In this document: positions 21,150 through 32,329 of the stretch, one piece after another | How positions within the stretch are numbered: position 1 is the stretch's first letter | How the letters are laid out: each line of letters begins with the position of its first letter | Source of the DNA: Sepioteuthis lessoniana | Taxonomy: Eukaryota; Mollusca; Cephalopoda; Myopsida; Loliginidae | Direction of reading: 5' to 3' | Length of the DNA: 64,000 nt | NCBI GenBank assembly: GCA_963585895.1 | Contig: OY757939.1 | Coordinates: 37,152,832 to 37,216,831, forward strand | Notes under the pieces: model-generated | What the model was told of the DNA's origin: nothing | Databases searched by the model: none | What the model saw: only the letters and a program-made list of their open reading frames with translations | Program-made: the position numbers and the translations under genes

Positions 21150-22400
21150 AATAATAAAAGTAATAATTATCATTGTTATTCTTGCAACTTTTTCACACCA
21201 GTGTTATTTGATAGTCGTTTACTGGAGGTTGAGTGACAACAAGTCTTCTTAGAACCCTAGGACTCTTCTTTGTATTCTGGCTCAACGCAGCTGTTGTTTG
21301 AATGGTCTCCGCTAGTCTTTCGATTTCCAATTCTTCCAGCCTTCTTTCAAATTCTAAAGGGGGCCGTTCCAAGAGCTCCAATTACAACTGGTATCACCTT
21401 CAGCCTTGAGTTCCTCAGCATTTTTATTTCTCTGGCAAGTTCTAAGTACTTGTTTCTTCCTTTGGTTTTCTTTGATTTTAATTCTGAGGTCCGCTAGGAC
21501 GGCAAAATCTGCTACATGGCAAGTTCTCCTCTTTCTTGTAAACTAACACTTGTTCTGTTCTTTTGGCTATGATTAGGTGACCTGCTAGTAGTATCTCAAA
21601 ATCCCAGAGAAGTTTACGCATCTCATTCTTCAAGATAGATTCTGGGTTGTACATATACCATTTGTCGTATTGCCAAATTTCAATTTCTTGAACAATTCCC
21701 AGTGGATCACCTTTCTCGCACAGTCGTATGTGGTCTTAAACTCTTTTTGCGCTAATTTACTGCATTCGCTTAATACATGATTGATCGTTTCCTCTCTAAC
21801 ACCACATAATCTACACAAGCTATTTTGTTGCGCCTTATCTATTTTTGCTTTAACGTAGTTTGTCTTTATGGCGTTGTTTTGTGTTACTGTTTGAAGAGAT
21901 TCAGTTTCTCTTTTAAGATTTCCCTTTCTTAGTCATGTCCAAGTTTTCTCATATGAGATTTCGCTTGTTTGTCGCCTAAACTGTCTATACAATTGTTTTT
22001 CTTCCTTTTTTTTTGTTGTCTAGTTATTACTGTTTTGTTGATTCTTGTGTTGTTCGTGTTGTTTCTGGTCGTGTTGTTTCTTTGCTCTTTTTTGTGTAAT
22101 CTTCGAGTTGTCATGTCGAGTTGTCTTATCGATGTTTTGATGCTATTCATCTTCAATGCTGGCCCCTTTTCTTGACACATAATCTGTGTATGTCCTTACT
22201 AGGATATAAGGCCTTATGCATCGTCGTTAGTTTTCTGGTTCTTTGGTCTATTTGCTGAAGTTCTTCTCTCGCACGCTTTAAGAATAGTCCCGAGTATCTT
22301 ACAAAGGGAACAGTTCAGGTGTTTATCCCTTTGATAAGATTTCTGCTATACAGTTTGGTTTCGAGTAGTTTTTTTCGATCTCCGGAGGTATTATTTTTTA
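21150..22400 (-). mobile_element. RLE-type LINE-F, longest C-terminal fragment
   Basis: The minus strand preserves the order linker, CCHC, endonuclease, C-terminus. Motifs are IRQLDMTTRRLHKKEQRNN, then CRLCGVREETINHVLSECSK. After frameshifts come RNKYLELAREIK, VIPVVIGALGTA and RRLEELEIERLAETIQTT, ending near LRRLVVTQ. The CCHC plus K/RPD...D endonuclease arrangement defines R2, R4, NeSL and relatives. The RT lies beyond the preserved end. Its 3' end abuts AAT repeats at about 21150. Confidence 0.78.
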
Positions 22401-23040
22401 AATTTTTTCTCGCAAATCCGTTTTCTTGATGGTGTCCACTTCCAAAATTACCTAGTTTTTATAAAGAAAAGTATTTTAAGTTGTTTGGTTATTTTGGAAA
22501 ATTACTGTTTTTTCACATATCCTTTTAGAAAGGGTTTCTTAACAGGAATACATTTTTGAAGGTATTTCCCTGATTTATACAAATGGGAATCTATCTATCT
22601 ATCTATCTATCTACTTCCCTGGTTATTTCCTTCAAAAGACAGTTCAATAGTCATTATTTTTTAACTGACCAGAAAATACAACAGGTGACAAGTTAACCGA
22701 AAGCAGTGTCAGTAGAATACTTCCAGCACTGTTACCAAGAGTGAGAACTACATGATCAATATAATTCTTTCAAAGAGAATTAGTTTGAAGGAGATTCATT
22801 TTTTGATTGACCGAAATTTAGTCGAGAGTTTTTCAACACCTCAAACGTGTTGCTTCCGCAGTGAAGCAATAAATGATCATTCTGTAAAAGGTATAACCAT
22901 TGACGATCAATCCTATAATCCATCTCGGTCTCTTTTGTCTTTGTTCTTTGAATGGTAAAGACGTTTTTTTTTTGTCTCAGTTCTATAAACACTTAAATTG
23001 TGTTTTTTAATTTTTAAAAAATCTCCGTTCATAACATAGA
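22401..23040. other. Unassigned stretch with (CTAT)n
   Basis: Contains a (CTAT)n run at 22590-22612. Frames of 60-70 codons at 22752-22992 overlap on both strands and match nothing I know. Confidence 0.4.
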
Positions 23041-23043
23041 GTG

Positions 23044-23223
23044 GGAGTTCGAACTCCAATCGCGCTATTACATTCACCTTCAGACTAATACCCATGGAAA
23101 AGCATGAGCCCCTTTATTCCTACGGTTATGCATCATATAGTGCCGTTGCTGATCTTCTATAAGGATTGATTTGTCATTAAATTATCCACGAATGTTGATA
23201 TGCCATTAAATAAAGAAACCGAA
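23044..23223 (+). mobile_element. SINE-C copy, 5'-truncated
   Basis: Begins within the B-box region (GAGTTCGAACTCCAATCGCG) and runs through the core to the shared tail. Confidence 0.78.
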
Positions 23224-23224
23224 A

Positions 23225-23395
23225 ACTTTCTATCAATTACTGCTCCTAACTATTCTTTCTGGGTTAGGCTTAGGACATTTTGAATGACCATTATAGTACC
23301 AGTACTGTCTTTCTACAAGGCTAGCTTTGGCATTAAATAACCCACAAAGATTGATATGCCATTAAATAAAGAAACCAAAACCTATCTATCCATAT
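23225..23395. repeat. Local duplication, copy 1 (contains SINE-C 3' part)
   Basis: 'TATTCTTTCTGGGTTAGGCT' and the following SINE-C tail recur at 23690-23850. The two copies flank a SINE-A. Confidence 0.75.
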
Positions 23396-23678
23396 TTACC
23401 AACCCCCCCGCTCAGGCATGATATGGCACAAGGTCAATTTTTAAGTGGAGTTTAACAGGTTTGAATTCAGAGTTTTCCTTCTCCTAGACTAGTTGCCTCA
23501 CCAAAGCTGAAGAACCCAGTCTGTCCTACTATTTACCCATAGCTGGAGGGAGAATAATTGGATTTATACCTTTCCCAACGGTATTAGTGCTATGTGAAAT
23601 GCAATTAGCCTGATCCAGGTTTTGAACTCGTATCGCCGTGTCCATTTCCTACGTCAATAATCATTACACCACGGGCAA
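23396..23678 (-). mobile_element. SINE-A copy
   Basis: Minus-strand SINE-A, tail at the left (ACCAACCCCCCCGCTCAGGC) and head at the right (CATTACACCACGGGCA). Confidence 0.88.
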
Positions 23679-23679
23679 A

Positions 23680-23850
23680 ATCTATCTTTTTATTACTGCT
23701 TCTATCTATTCTTTCTGGGTTAGGCTTAGGACATTTTGAATGACCATTATAGTACCAGTGCTATACTTCTACAAGGCTAGCTTTGACATTAAATAACCCA
23801 TGAAGGTTGATATGTCATTAACCAAAGAAATAATCCACCAACCAACATGT
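23680..23850. repeat. Local duplication, copy 2
   Basis: Second copy of 23225-23395, again ending in the SINE-C tail (GGTTGATATGTCATTAACC). Confidence 0.75.
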
Positions 23851-24026
23851 TTCGTCTTTATTGTACGTTGTACCCATCTTAATATAAGGCTTCTTAAAGG
23901 GCTTCTACTTCCTTTCATATACTGCTGCTTCGTAGAACACTATGTACACATTTTATCTATTAGGACACGTTTGTGAATTCTTTTTAATACTTCTGGTATT
24001 CATATTATGTATTAAATATTCCTATA

Positions 24027-24282
24027 TGTGGTCAATTGGCAAGTGGGTAGAGTATTCATCAGTGGCCCGGTAGACCGGGTTTCAATCCCCGGTCGAGTCA
24101 TACCAAAGACTCAAAAAAAGGTACTTGATAACTCCTTGCTAAACACTCAACATTATAAGGTACAAATCAAGGGTAAAGTGGATCAATCCTCGAAAAGGAG
24201 TAGCGCCCTCTTCTACACTTGAAAAGGAGTCTCCGAGTCCTCCTCGACCACGGTCGCCAACTTTACTTTTACTTTATATGCG
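24027..24282 (+). mobile_element. SINE-B copy, full length
   Basis: Head 'GGTCAATTGGCAAGTGGGTA', B box 'GGGTTTCAATCCCC', body, and tail 'CGGTCGCCAACTTTAC'. Confidence 0.85.
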
Positions 24283-24347
24283 TTAATGGGATTATCTTGT
24301 CTTTCCTTCTGTCTATTCAGTGTTAGTGTATCACTGGATATACACAT

Positions 24348-24790
24348 ACTAATATTGTTCCTTGGTGAGTGGAGACCCGACAAGCTATTCTCTCTAGAAC
24401 CAACCAACCAACCAACCAACCAACCTTGCCAATATCTCGTTTAAATCGCTTAGATTAATGACAGATATAACATTCTATCTCTTCTAATTTCCATGTAATT
24501 TTTATATTCAGCTCAAAATTACGTGTTAAACGTTCGCGTATATGGAATATTTCCACTAGTTTTATGCTAATACTAATATTGTTCCTTGGTGAGTGGAGAC
24601 TCGACAAGCTATTCTCTCTAGAACCAACCAACCAATCAATCAACAATCCCAATATTTCGTTTAAATCACTTAAATTAATGACTGATATAACATTCTATCT
24701 CTTCTAATTTCCATGTATTTTTTACATTCAGCTTCAAATTACATGCCAAACGTTCGCGTATACGGAATATTTCCACTAGTTTTATGCTAC
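24348..24790. repeat. 224-bp tandem duplication
   Basis: Two units (24348-24571 and 24572-24790), each starting ACTAATATTGTTCCTTGG, passing through a (CCAA)n run and ending CACTAGTTTTATGCTA. Identity is high apart from shortening of the CCAA run. Confidence 0.85.
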
Positions 24791-25167
24791 TAGTCGATTA
24801 TGATTTTCAAATTTACGTCTGCTGGGGATCCATTTAGAAAGAGGTATATAATAACTTTTCTTGCTGTTCACCGAACATTATCAATGGTGTCAGTATTGTA
24901 AAGGGTAATAGAAATGATGATGAGAGCAACACAATCCTGTTTTCTTTGAGAGGCCAGTGAAAGACAGAATCACATGTCCTGTTCAATCATACAAGTACAA
25001 ATAAATTCAGAAGTTTAAGGACAAGTCAAGAAGAAAAGACAAATTGAACAATGCAGCACAACATATCTCTGTTATCAAGGAGAGTTGTACACATGAGAAA
25101 CTGAAGCGACATTAGCATATTTATATATCTCGTGTCAATTATATTCCTTCACATTTAAGAGCCCTTA

Positions 25168-25199
<32 letters not shown>

Positions 25200-25261
25200 C
25201 AGTCAGTTCATTATCTATTTACATATCGATCTTTCTACCTATGTATTCGGATCTGAGCAGA

Positions 25262-25303
<42 letters not shown>

Positions 25304-25856
25304 CAAAAGTGATAAGACAAATAGGAATATAATTTATACATAGTGCATTTTGGATAGTTCTCAATTAGCTTCGACCAAAGGTCATCATCATGAGAATATA
25401 TTTTGCAGAAAAACAAAAGGAATTTAAAAAAAAAGTTTTAAAAAGTTTACTTTTTAATTTAGAAGAAAATAATAATTTTTTTTTTCAAAGAGTCGATATG
25501 CTTTACGAAAAGTGTGTGTAGCATATCCTTTAAGTATATATATATATATTCATCCACAGACAGACTGTTTTGATCGAAACCCGCCTGCCGTATGTGTCAA
25601 CCGTAGATTCTACCACACAACCATGCGGAAACTAGCGAAAGCAAAGTGATTTTAAACGTATATATATGACTTTTTGTTCAGTTTACATATATCCGCTTTG
25701 CAGAAACCGAGAGCTCAATTCATTTGAAAAGCCTTGCTTAATGCTAGTGGCAACCGTTAATACACTCGCAAGAGAGCTCAACACCACGTGGGTAGGGTAT
25801 AATATTTATAATATAAAAATAGATATATATTAGTTTTTATATATATATCTAATAGC
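24791..25856. other. Unassigned stretch with microsatellites
   Basis: Contains (CTAT)n at 25169-25199 and (TA)n at 25265-25301. A unique-looking block around 25550-25800 shows no gene features. Confidence 0.45.
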
Positions 25857-25979
25857 ATGGAAGCTTATCTGCGACTACTGGTTTCATGCTGTCTTTATAC
25901 GACAATCATCTATTTACCCAGAGGTAGGTGGGTCAAGAACAGATTGATTCATGTCTTTCCCAAAGGATTTTGTGCAAAA

Positions 25980-26307
25980 TGGTTTAGTTTGGTTGGGTTG
26001 GGTTGGGTTTTATGGAATATCAACCATTCTAGGTTATTTAATGCCATATACTCTTTATGCATATATATTAAATATATGATTGGGTTTGGTTAGGTTTTAT
26101 GGCATATAAACCATTGTAGGTTATTTAATGCCTAACCCTCTTTATAAATATATATCAAATATATATGATTTGGTTTTGTTGTGTTTTATGGCATACTAAC
26201 CGTTGTAGGTTATTTAATGTCAAATCCTCTTTATCCATATGAATTAAATCTACCGGATTTGTTTTGGTTGAGTTTTTTGGTATATCAACCATTCTAATAT
26301 CAATCCT

Positions 26308-26310
<3 letters not shown>
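25980..26310 (-). repeat. Four tandem copies of the SINE-C/D shared tail
   Basis: The 'TTTTATGGCATATCAACC...GGTTATTTAATGCC' tail occurs four times with spacings of 87, 89 and 89 bp (anchors at 26011, 26098, 26187, 26276). The following SINE-D remnant shows that it derives from a SINE-D 3' end. Confidence 0.85.

Positions 26311-26368
<58 letters not shown>
26311..26368. repeat. (TA)n microsatellite
   Basis: Uninterrupted 58-bp (TA)n following the fourth tail unit. Confidence 0.95.
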
Positions 26369-26372
<4 letters not shown>

Positions 26373-26790
26373 GTAAACACATTTTTGATAACATTCCAAA
26401 ACGAGTCTGAGCTTTTTTTACACAAAGTTAGATTGTTTCAAGTATTGCTATATAACAGTTACAATTTAACGTCAATCATTTGTTTGCACACATACTTTGT
26501 TCTATTTGAGCTATAGATAGGACCCTATCAGCTGCTACAACTTTGGGTCAGAGTTGACTTGGGAGCAATGGCAATGAAGGGTTACTCTATATTCCTCAAA
26601 ACCCTGGGTTGGAGCTTTGCCATGAGATGGTTTAAAGTCATATACAGGACACTTGTTACAGGAGGTCTTACTCCTCTACAGAGATGCAGTCAGTCTATTC
26701 TACAGTACCCTACCCTGCTGACGGGGCAATAGCGCAAAGTGAAAAGCAAATAGCCTTGTATAGGATTTGAACTCGGGTCATCGATTCCAT
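26369..26790 (-). mobile_element. SINE-D remainder (body and head)
   Basis: Continues the minus-strand SINE-D after the tail array: 'ATAGATAGGACCCTATCAGC', 'GAGCAATGGCAATGAAGG', and the head with CTACAGAGATGCAGTC. The end at 26731-26830 overlaps another tRNA-like piece ('GATTTGAACTCGGGTC'). Confidence 0.75.
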
Positions 26791-26839
26791 TTTTTACGAC
26801 GATAATCGTCTCACTAAGCCCGCCTCTAGAAGGAATTAT

Positions 26840-27060
26840 GCAACAAATAAGAGGTTCGTAGATCTTAGCGTCCTCAACACATGCTCTTTCTTTTCTTACC
26901 TTAGTAAGTTGAGAACATTTAATTGCTGTAGATGTAGAAAATATAGATGTGACACAAGGTGGAAGTACTGAGTTCTGTTAATCTTCCTGTAATGAGAGGC
27001 TTATTGCTATAAAAAGCAGAATTGAAAATCTTGCAATTTATAAATATTCAGAACACTAAT
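26840..27060. other. Unassigned stretch
   Basis: No recognisable gene or element. Confidence 0.4.
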
Positions 27061-27061
27061 C

Positions 27062-27200
27062 CTTCATCGACGATAAATCTATCGCGTGGTAAATCTATCG
27101 TGTGGTAAATCTATTGTGTAGTAAATTCATCGACGGTAGATTCGTCGTGTGGTAAATTCGTTAATATGAAATTCATCAAGTGGCAAATTCATTGTCGGTA
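27062..27200. repeat. Degenerate short tandem repeat
   Basis: About seven degenerate units of 18-22 bp with 'GTGGTAAATCTATCG'-like sequence. Confidence 0.7.
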
Positions 27201-27857
27201 AATTATCATAGCTTTTAAGAATTTAATAAATAAAAAGACCCAAATTCTTAGGGTTAGGGTTATTATTAGCGAAACACAATATTATAGGAATATCGGAGAT
27301 GTTTAATTTACCAGCGATACATTTCCCAAGAATCGACGACATCTTCTTTTACATCTTGCAACTCATCTAATTTATCTCTTTGTAATCTTATAAAAACAAT
27401 TGAAAAAAAATTTACCTGAATAATTTCTGTATCGAAAGAATTCGAAATTCTGTGTTTAATGTTTAAACATCTTTTTTTTTTGTTGCTATAAATGACATTA
27501 CTTGAATAAAACAAAAAAAATCAAACGTTGATGTTTGACTTGTTTCAACACATGTCACAATTCGATATCACGTGAACGAGAATTGGTCACGTTTTTTGGA
27601 TTAGGAAATGATATCAATTTTTCTGAAACAACCTGTATTTTATAACAAAATTTCGAAAATTGCTAATCGAGTTCATTAGGTATAGCAAAGCATGAAAAAA
27701 TATCCTCGTTGAGAGATGTGTAAGGAGATGTGTAAAGAGATTGGTAGGAAAATGCACTCACGTGTAGATGTGTATAATTGAATTCACAAACGCAATCACT
27801 GGAATCTCCAAGGAGATACTCTTCAAAACAAAAGAAAACAAAACAAGACGAGGAAAC
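27201..27857. other. Unassigned AT-rich stretch
   Basis: Contains a chance 'TTAGGGTTAGGGTTA' at about 27249. The frame at 27308-27514 has no recognised motif. Confidence 0.45.
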
Positions 27858-28078
27858 TCAAATGAGTAAAGACTTATTCTCATCGTACATGAAGGATTGG
27901 ATGAGGATGGAGAAAAGTTCTCAAACTTTTAAAAGAGGATATTTCAAAATTTTAACCTGCTTTTGTGAACTGCTTGGACTCTCAAGGTTCTGAAGATTGA
28001 CTAGGTTTGGTTTGGTTTGGTTTTATGGCACATCAACCATTATAGGCCATTTAAAGTCAAATCAAATTTTATATATAT
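27858..28078. repeat. Segmental duplication, copy 1 (ends in SINE-C/D tail)
   Basis: About 130 bp of unidentified sequence (TACATGAAGGATTGGATGAG...CTGCTTTTGTGAACTGCTTG) followed by the shared tail. It closely resembles 28554-28767. The frame at 27778-27993 lies mostly in this unit and may be an undescribed element's end. Confidence 0.8.
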
Positions 28079-28325
28079 AAAAGTAAAGTTGGTGACCTTA
28101 GTCGAGGGTAACCCAAAGTTTCCCTTTTCAATAGCTACTACACCGAGGTGTAGGGGAAGGCACTACTCCATTCCATGGATTGTTCCACTTTACCCTTGAT
28201 TCTCACCTTGAGTGCTAAGCATGGTGGCATCAAGTACCATTTTTTGAGTCTTTGGTATGACACGACCTGAGATTGAACCACGGTCTTCCGGACCATCAGT
28301 GAACACTCTACTAATTAGGCCAAGT
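28079..28325 (-). mobile_element. SINE-B copy
   Basis: Minus-strand SINE-B at the same relative position as the one at 28768. It keeps more of its head, and no SINE-D sequence resumes on its right side. Confidence 0.82.
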
Positions 28326-28376
28326 ATAGTATATAATTCATATTGAAGAAGAACAATCTTCTCTCTTTACAAGAGG

Positions 28377-28377
<1 letters not shown>

Positions 28378-28413
<36 letters not shown>
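28378..28413. repeat. (TA)n microsatellite
   Basis: Perfect (TA)n run. Confidence 0.9.
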
Positions 28414-28417
<4 letters not shown>

Positions 28418-28553
28418 CAAAAGAATGGTTAAATATAGACATTCCTTATAACAAACCAGTTTCTGGTGATTTGGTATTCTCAGAATTCTAGAAATTTTGC
28501 CAAGAAGCTTTAGTTCCTTTTCATTTTTCAGTCTCAGTAGACATAAAACTCAA

Positions 28554-28767
28554 ATGAGTAAAAACTTATTCTCAACGTACATGAAGGAAGGATTGGATGA
28601 GGATGGAGAAAAGTTCTCAAACTTTTAAACGGGGATATTTCAAAATTCTAACCTGCTTTTGTGAACTGCTTGGACACTCAAGGTTGTGAGGATTGATTTG
28701 GTTTGGTTTTATGGCATAGCAAACATTATTGGCCATTTAAAGCCAAATAAATTTTTATACATATAAA
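28554..28767 (-). repeat. Segmental duplication, copy 2, including SINE-D tail
   Basis: Second copy of 27858-28078. From about 28690 it is the left part of a minus-strand SINE-D, interrupted at 28767 by a SINE-B. Confidence 0.8.
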
Positions 28768-28993
28768 AGTTAAGTAAAGTTGGCGACCGTAGTCGAGGGC
28801 GAACCGAAGGCTCCCTTTTCAATAGCTACTACACCAAATGTAGAGAAGGGCGCTACACCTACCCCCAGATTGCTCCACTTTACCTTTGTTACGTACCTTA
28901 TAATGCTGAGTGTTAAGCCAGAAGGTATCAAGTACCATTTTTTAAGTCTTTGGTATGACGCGACCTGGGACTGAACCCTGGTCTCCTGGGCCA
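28768..28993 (-). mobile_element. SINE-B copy nested in SINE-D
   Basis: Flanked by a perfect 14-bp duplication TTTATACATATAAA (28754-28767 and 28994-29007). The SINE-D resumes directly after it. The head is truncated within the B-box side. Confidence 0.92.
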
Positions 28994-29007
28994 TTTATAC
29001 ATATAAA

Positions 29008-29330
29008 CAGTTCTATTTCGCACAATTAAGTTTAGCATAAGTACGTAGTTTAAATGTCAAAAGAGTTCTATTTCAAGAAATTCGGTTTAGCATAAGTATA
29101 GTTTAGTTCTATTTGACCCATTGATAGGACCCTATTAGGTGCTACCCTCTGTTGATCAGTCGGCTGGAGCTGAAGAAAACTCCGACTGCATCTCTGCAGA
29201 GGGGTAAGACCCCACCAACGAGTGTCTTGGATATAACACAAAACAATCTGATGGTGAGGTTCCAGTAATACTTGATCTTTGGGGAATGCGGAGTACTCCT
29301 TCATTGCCATCGCTCCCCGTGCAAGTGATG
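29008..29330 (-). mobile_element. SINE-D, right segment (split by SINE-B)
   Basis: Tandem units, body and head of the minus-strand SINE-D whose tail lies at about 28690-28767. Confidence 0.85.
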
Positions 29331-29397
29331 AATGGATAAATACACCCACAAACACAGAGACATGAACAAACATACACTCACATTATCTATTAATGAT

Positions 29398-29835
29398 CAT
29401 CTCGTCGCGCCGATAGCACAGTTTTTCCTTGATTTTTTCTCGCCATCCGTTCCTAACGACCTAAGCTCTAAGCAAGTCCTCTAGACTGCATCCTGTGTCC
29501 GTACAGAGCTGACGAATGTAACCATATTAACCAGCCAACACTGGTGTGTTGATGTGTGGGAGTCCACATAATAATGTTGTTTATGAGTTTGTTCTTGATT
29601 GAGCAGTGTCCAGGATGGCTCACTCGTCTTGGATAGTTTGTAAGATGGGAGATAAGTGGCCGTACAGCTGTTGTTTTGTCAGGTGCTGCTTCCAGCATAT
29701 GTTTAAAATAGCGCGCAACGTTCTTGGTTAGTTACCATGTTGCTTTTTCTCCAGGTGTTTTGTATAAGCCCGAGTGGTGCAACGATACAGTTGGAGTAAC
29801 ACAGCTACATCTTGAAAGTAATCCCAAGATGATGG
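29398..29835 (-). mobile_element. RTE-like LINE-H 3' fragment
   Basis: Minus-strand reading shows LRAILNICWKQHLTKQQLYG and LSPILQTIQDE, then INTPVLAG and IRQLCTDTGCSLEDLL. This is the RTE-like C-terminal block. It covers more of the 3' end than the other copies but has stops. Confidence 0.78.
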
Positions 29836-29867
29836 ACAGATATATGCAGAACAAATAGTTTTGGTTT

Positions 29868-30056
29868 GATTCTTTTGTTTAATGGCATATCAACCTTCAT
29901 GGATTATTTAAAGTCCTTGAAGAAGAACAGTAGTGATATTATCTAACCCATGGGTGGGGGTGGGATAAAGGATTGAACCCGAGAGCGACTAGAGTTCGAA
30001 CTTGCTTACTCGAAGATGCCGTCCAGCAGTTTAACCATTATGTCATGGGAACTCCC
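29868..30056 (-). mobile_element. SINE-C copy
   Basis: Minus-strand SINE-C: tail 'AATGGCATATCAACCTTCAT', core shortened, head end 'AACCATTATGTCATGGGAAC'. Confidence 0.75.
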
Positions 30057-30799
30057 CGAGCAAATTCTGACCTAGGAAGAAACCTGATCTGTCTATTTGA
30101 TAATTCTTCTTTCTTTTTTTTTCTCCGGAAAGATTAAGTAAACTTTTCGATTGTTTTTATGGATACTTTTCACTTACTTGCGCATGCGCACATATATGCA
30201 CAAAAGAATTGTTATTTTGTATTGGGGTTTGTACTGAAATTCAGAGAAGGAACTATAGATTTTTATTGGGTAAAGAACCACGTCAGCCGGACATCTGATG
30301 GTAATCTAAATGAAATAAAGTTGAAAAGGAAGGGAATTGAATAGAAAATGAAATTATTGTGGAGAGAAAGAGGAGCTGCTTCGTATCTACAATGACAAGA
30401 GAAACTCTGATAGAATGTTGAGCGATAAAAAGTGCCGACTGTGTGTCGAAACTTTGCGAATACGTTAGTTAACTGAACATAGACACTAATACGGTGGATT
30501 CGTAAGAAAAGCTGATATCTATTCTGAAAATTTGAATATAACCAAACAAAAATAGTGACTGCGAAAGTTTTCCAAATAAAACAATAAAGACCAAGCCATT
30601 CTGGTTCGAAGTTAGGGAACTCGAAGAACGCCCTAAAGACAGATATTGCTGTTATGGTAGACGAGCCTGAAAGAGATTGATGTATAAAATATAAGCTGAA
30701 TGGAAATACGTCATTAATTGAATATAGTTGGCTACTATTCCCATATTGGCTGAAGCAAATATTTCTTTTAGAAAGGAACAGTAGTTGGTTCTACTACTA
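30057..30799. other. Unassigned stretch
   Basis: A 61-codon plus-strand frame at 30159-30344 and shorter ones show no domain I recognise. No element ends are seen. Confidence 0.4.
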
Positions 30800-30841
30800 C
30801 AACTACAATTACTGCTACTACTACTACTAATAATAATACAA
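30800..30841. repeat. (CTA/TAA)n array
   Basis: Imperfect ACT/CTA triplets grading into TAATAATAATA immediately upstream of a LINE-F copy. Confidence 0.8.
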
Positions 30842-31200
30842 GACTATGCATGATTGGGTGAGAAAGATTATCCACTGGGAATTATGCAAGAGATTGAAAA
30901 TTGACCATACTACAAATAGTACCGGCACAACCGTTGTAGAAACTACGAGCCATCAAATTCTCTGGGATTTTGAGATACAGACAGATTCCCTTATCCCTGA
31001 AGCTTGTACCTTGGCAGAGAACTGAAAAAGCTGTGGAACATAAGGATGAATGTAATACCAATTGTATTTGGTGCACATGGAACGGTTTCCTGTTCCCTGG
31101 AGAAGAGTCCTAGAAACCTGAGGAGACTTGCTATCACCCAGACTCCAGTAAAACCCACCTGCTGATAATGATGCGAAAAATATGCAAGGAGCAAAGAATT
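30842..31200 (+). mobile_element. RLE-type LINE-F, 5'-truncated and internally deleted
   Basis: Reads HQILWDFEIQTDSLIPEA (endonuclease start), then after a deletion LAEN, and in a shifted frame VIPIVFGAHGT. It ends near 'CTTGCTATCACCCAGACTCC'. It begins directly at TAATAATA repeats. Confidence 0.75.
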
Positions 31201-31279
31201 TCTTTAATCTTTTAACTGTTCAAACCAAATAAGATGTCTTCTTAAGCACTTTCATACGATTAGCGTAAAAAGAGAATAA

Positions 31280-31478
31280 GACTTGTGACGACGAGGTGGG
31301 AAAGATGATCCACTGGGTATTGGGCAAAGAAATTTTAATTTAATCCTACGAACAAGTGGTATATGCACAACACAGAATTCATCCAGGAGAATAAGAGGCA
31401 AACAGTTCTTTGGATTTTTAGACACAAACAGATAACCTAATCTCGACCAGACGACCAGACCTTGTGATAGCACCCCCC

Positions 31479-31538
<60 letters not shown>

Positions 31539-31875
31539 CGGCCAAATAGTTGACTTGCTGTTCTGGCGAACCACAAGGTGAAAATCAAAGAAAGAAAAAA
31601 GAGGGATTAATACCTAAATCTTGCTTGAGAACCAAAAAATATGGAACATCATGTTGACGGTCGTACCAACTGTAACAATCTCGAAAGAATTGGTAAAGGG
31701 ACTGGAAAACTTGGAAATAAGATGATAAATGGAGCCCATCTAGACAACAGCATTGTTAAGATCGGCCAGAATGCTGAGAAAAGTCCTGGAGACTTGGGGA
31801 CACTTGCTGTCACTCAGACTCTAGTGGAAAAAATTAGTTAACGCTGGTGTGAAAAATTCTCAAAGGAGTAAAATA
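31280..31875 (+). mobile_element. RLE-type LINE-F with internal (GA)n
   Basis: Contains 'GGTGGGAAAGATGATCCACT' and the block around 31385 (VLWIF...), then a (GA)n run at 31482-31536. The conserved C-terminal block follows ('GGAGACTTGGGGACACTTGC') with the terminal 'GGTGTGAAAAATTCTCAAAG' and an AATAATAATAA end. The (GA)n replaces or expanded within coding sequence. Confidence 0.75.
31482..31536. repeat. (GA)n microsatellite
   Basis: Perfect (GA)n of about 55 bp inside a LINE-F copy. Confidence 0.95.
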
Positions 31876-31889
31876 ATAATAACCAACAA

Positions 31890-32295
31890 CAAATAAATAA
31901 ATGATAAAAGAGGATATCATATTAATTGGGAAATATGGAAATACAATTGAATACCAAAATCTAAAAAAATGTGATGGATACCAACCAGAACGAATAAGAA
32001 GCGAAAAGAGCTACTATTCTCCGGACTTTGAGATCCAAATTGATCGAAAAATAACGAGCAATAGACCATATATAGTGGTTAAGGTCAATAAGCGGGAAAC
32101 AGCCTACTAATTGGTATGCCAGTCAAAGAATATAATAGAATAAGCTAATACAGAGACGTGGAAAAAGAAATTGAAAGAATGGGGTACCTTAAAACTACCA
32201 CTGTACCAGTAACAGTGGGAACACTTGGTATAATCAAAAGAAGCACAGATAAACACATTAACGATGTACCTGGCTTTTCCAGCTTATATTCTATA

Positions 32296-32329
<34 letters not shown>

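Noticed and set aside
27249..27263. TTAGGG repeats as telomeric sequence
   Set aside because: Only two units in an AT-rich degenerate context; chance or minor.
27308..27514. AT-rich open frame as a small gene
   Set aside because: No recognisable domain, promoter or splice context; composition equals background.
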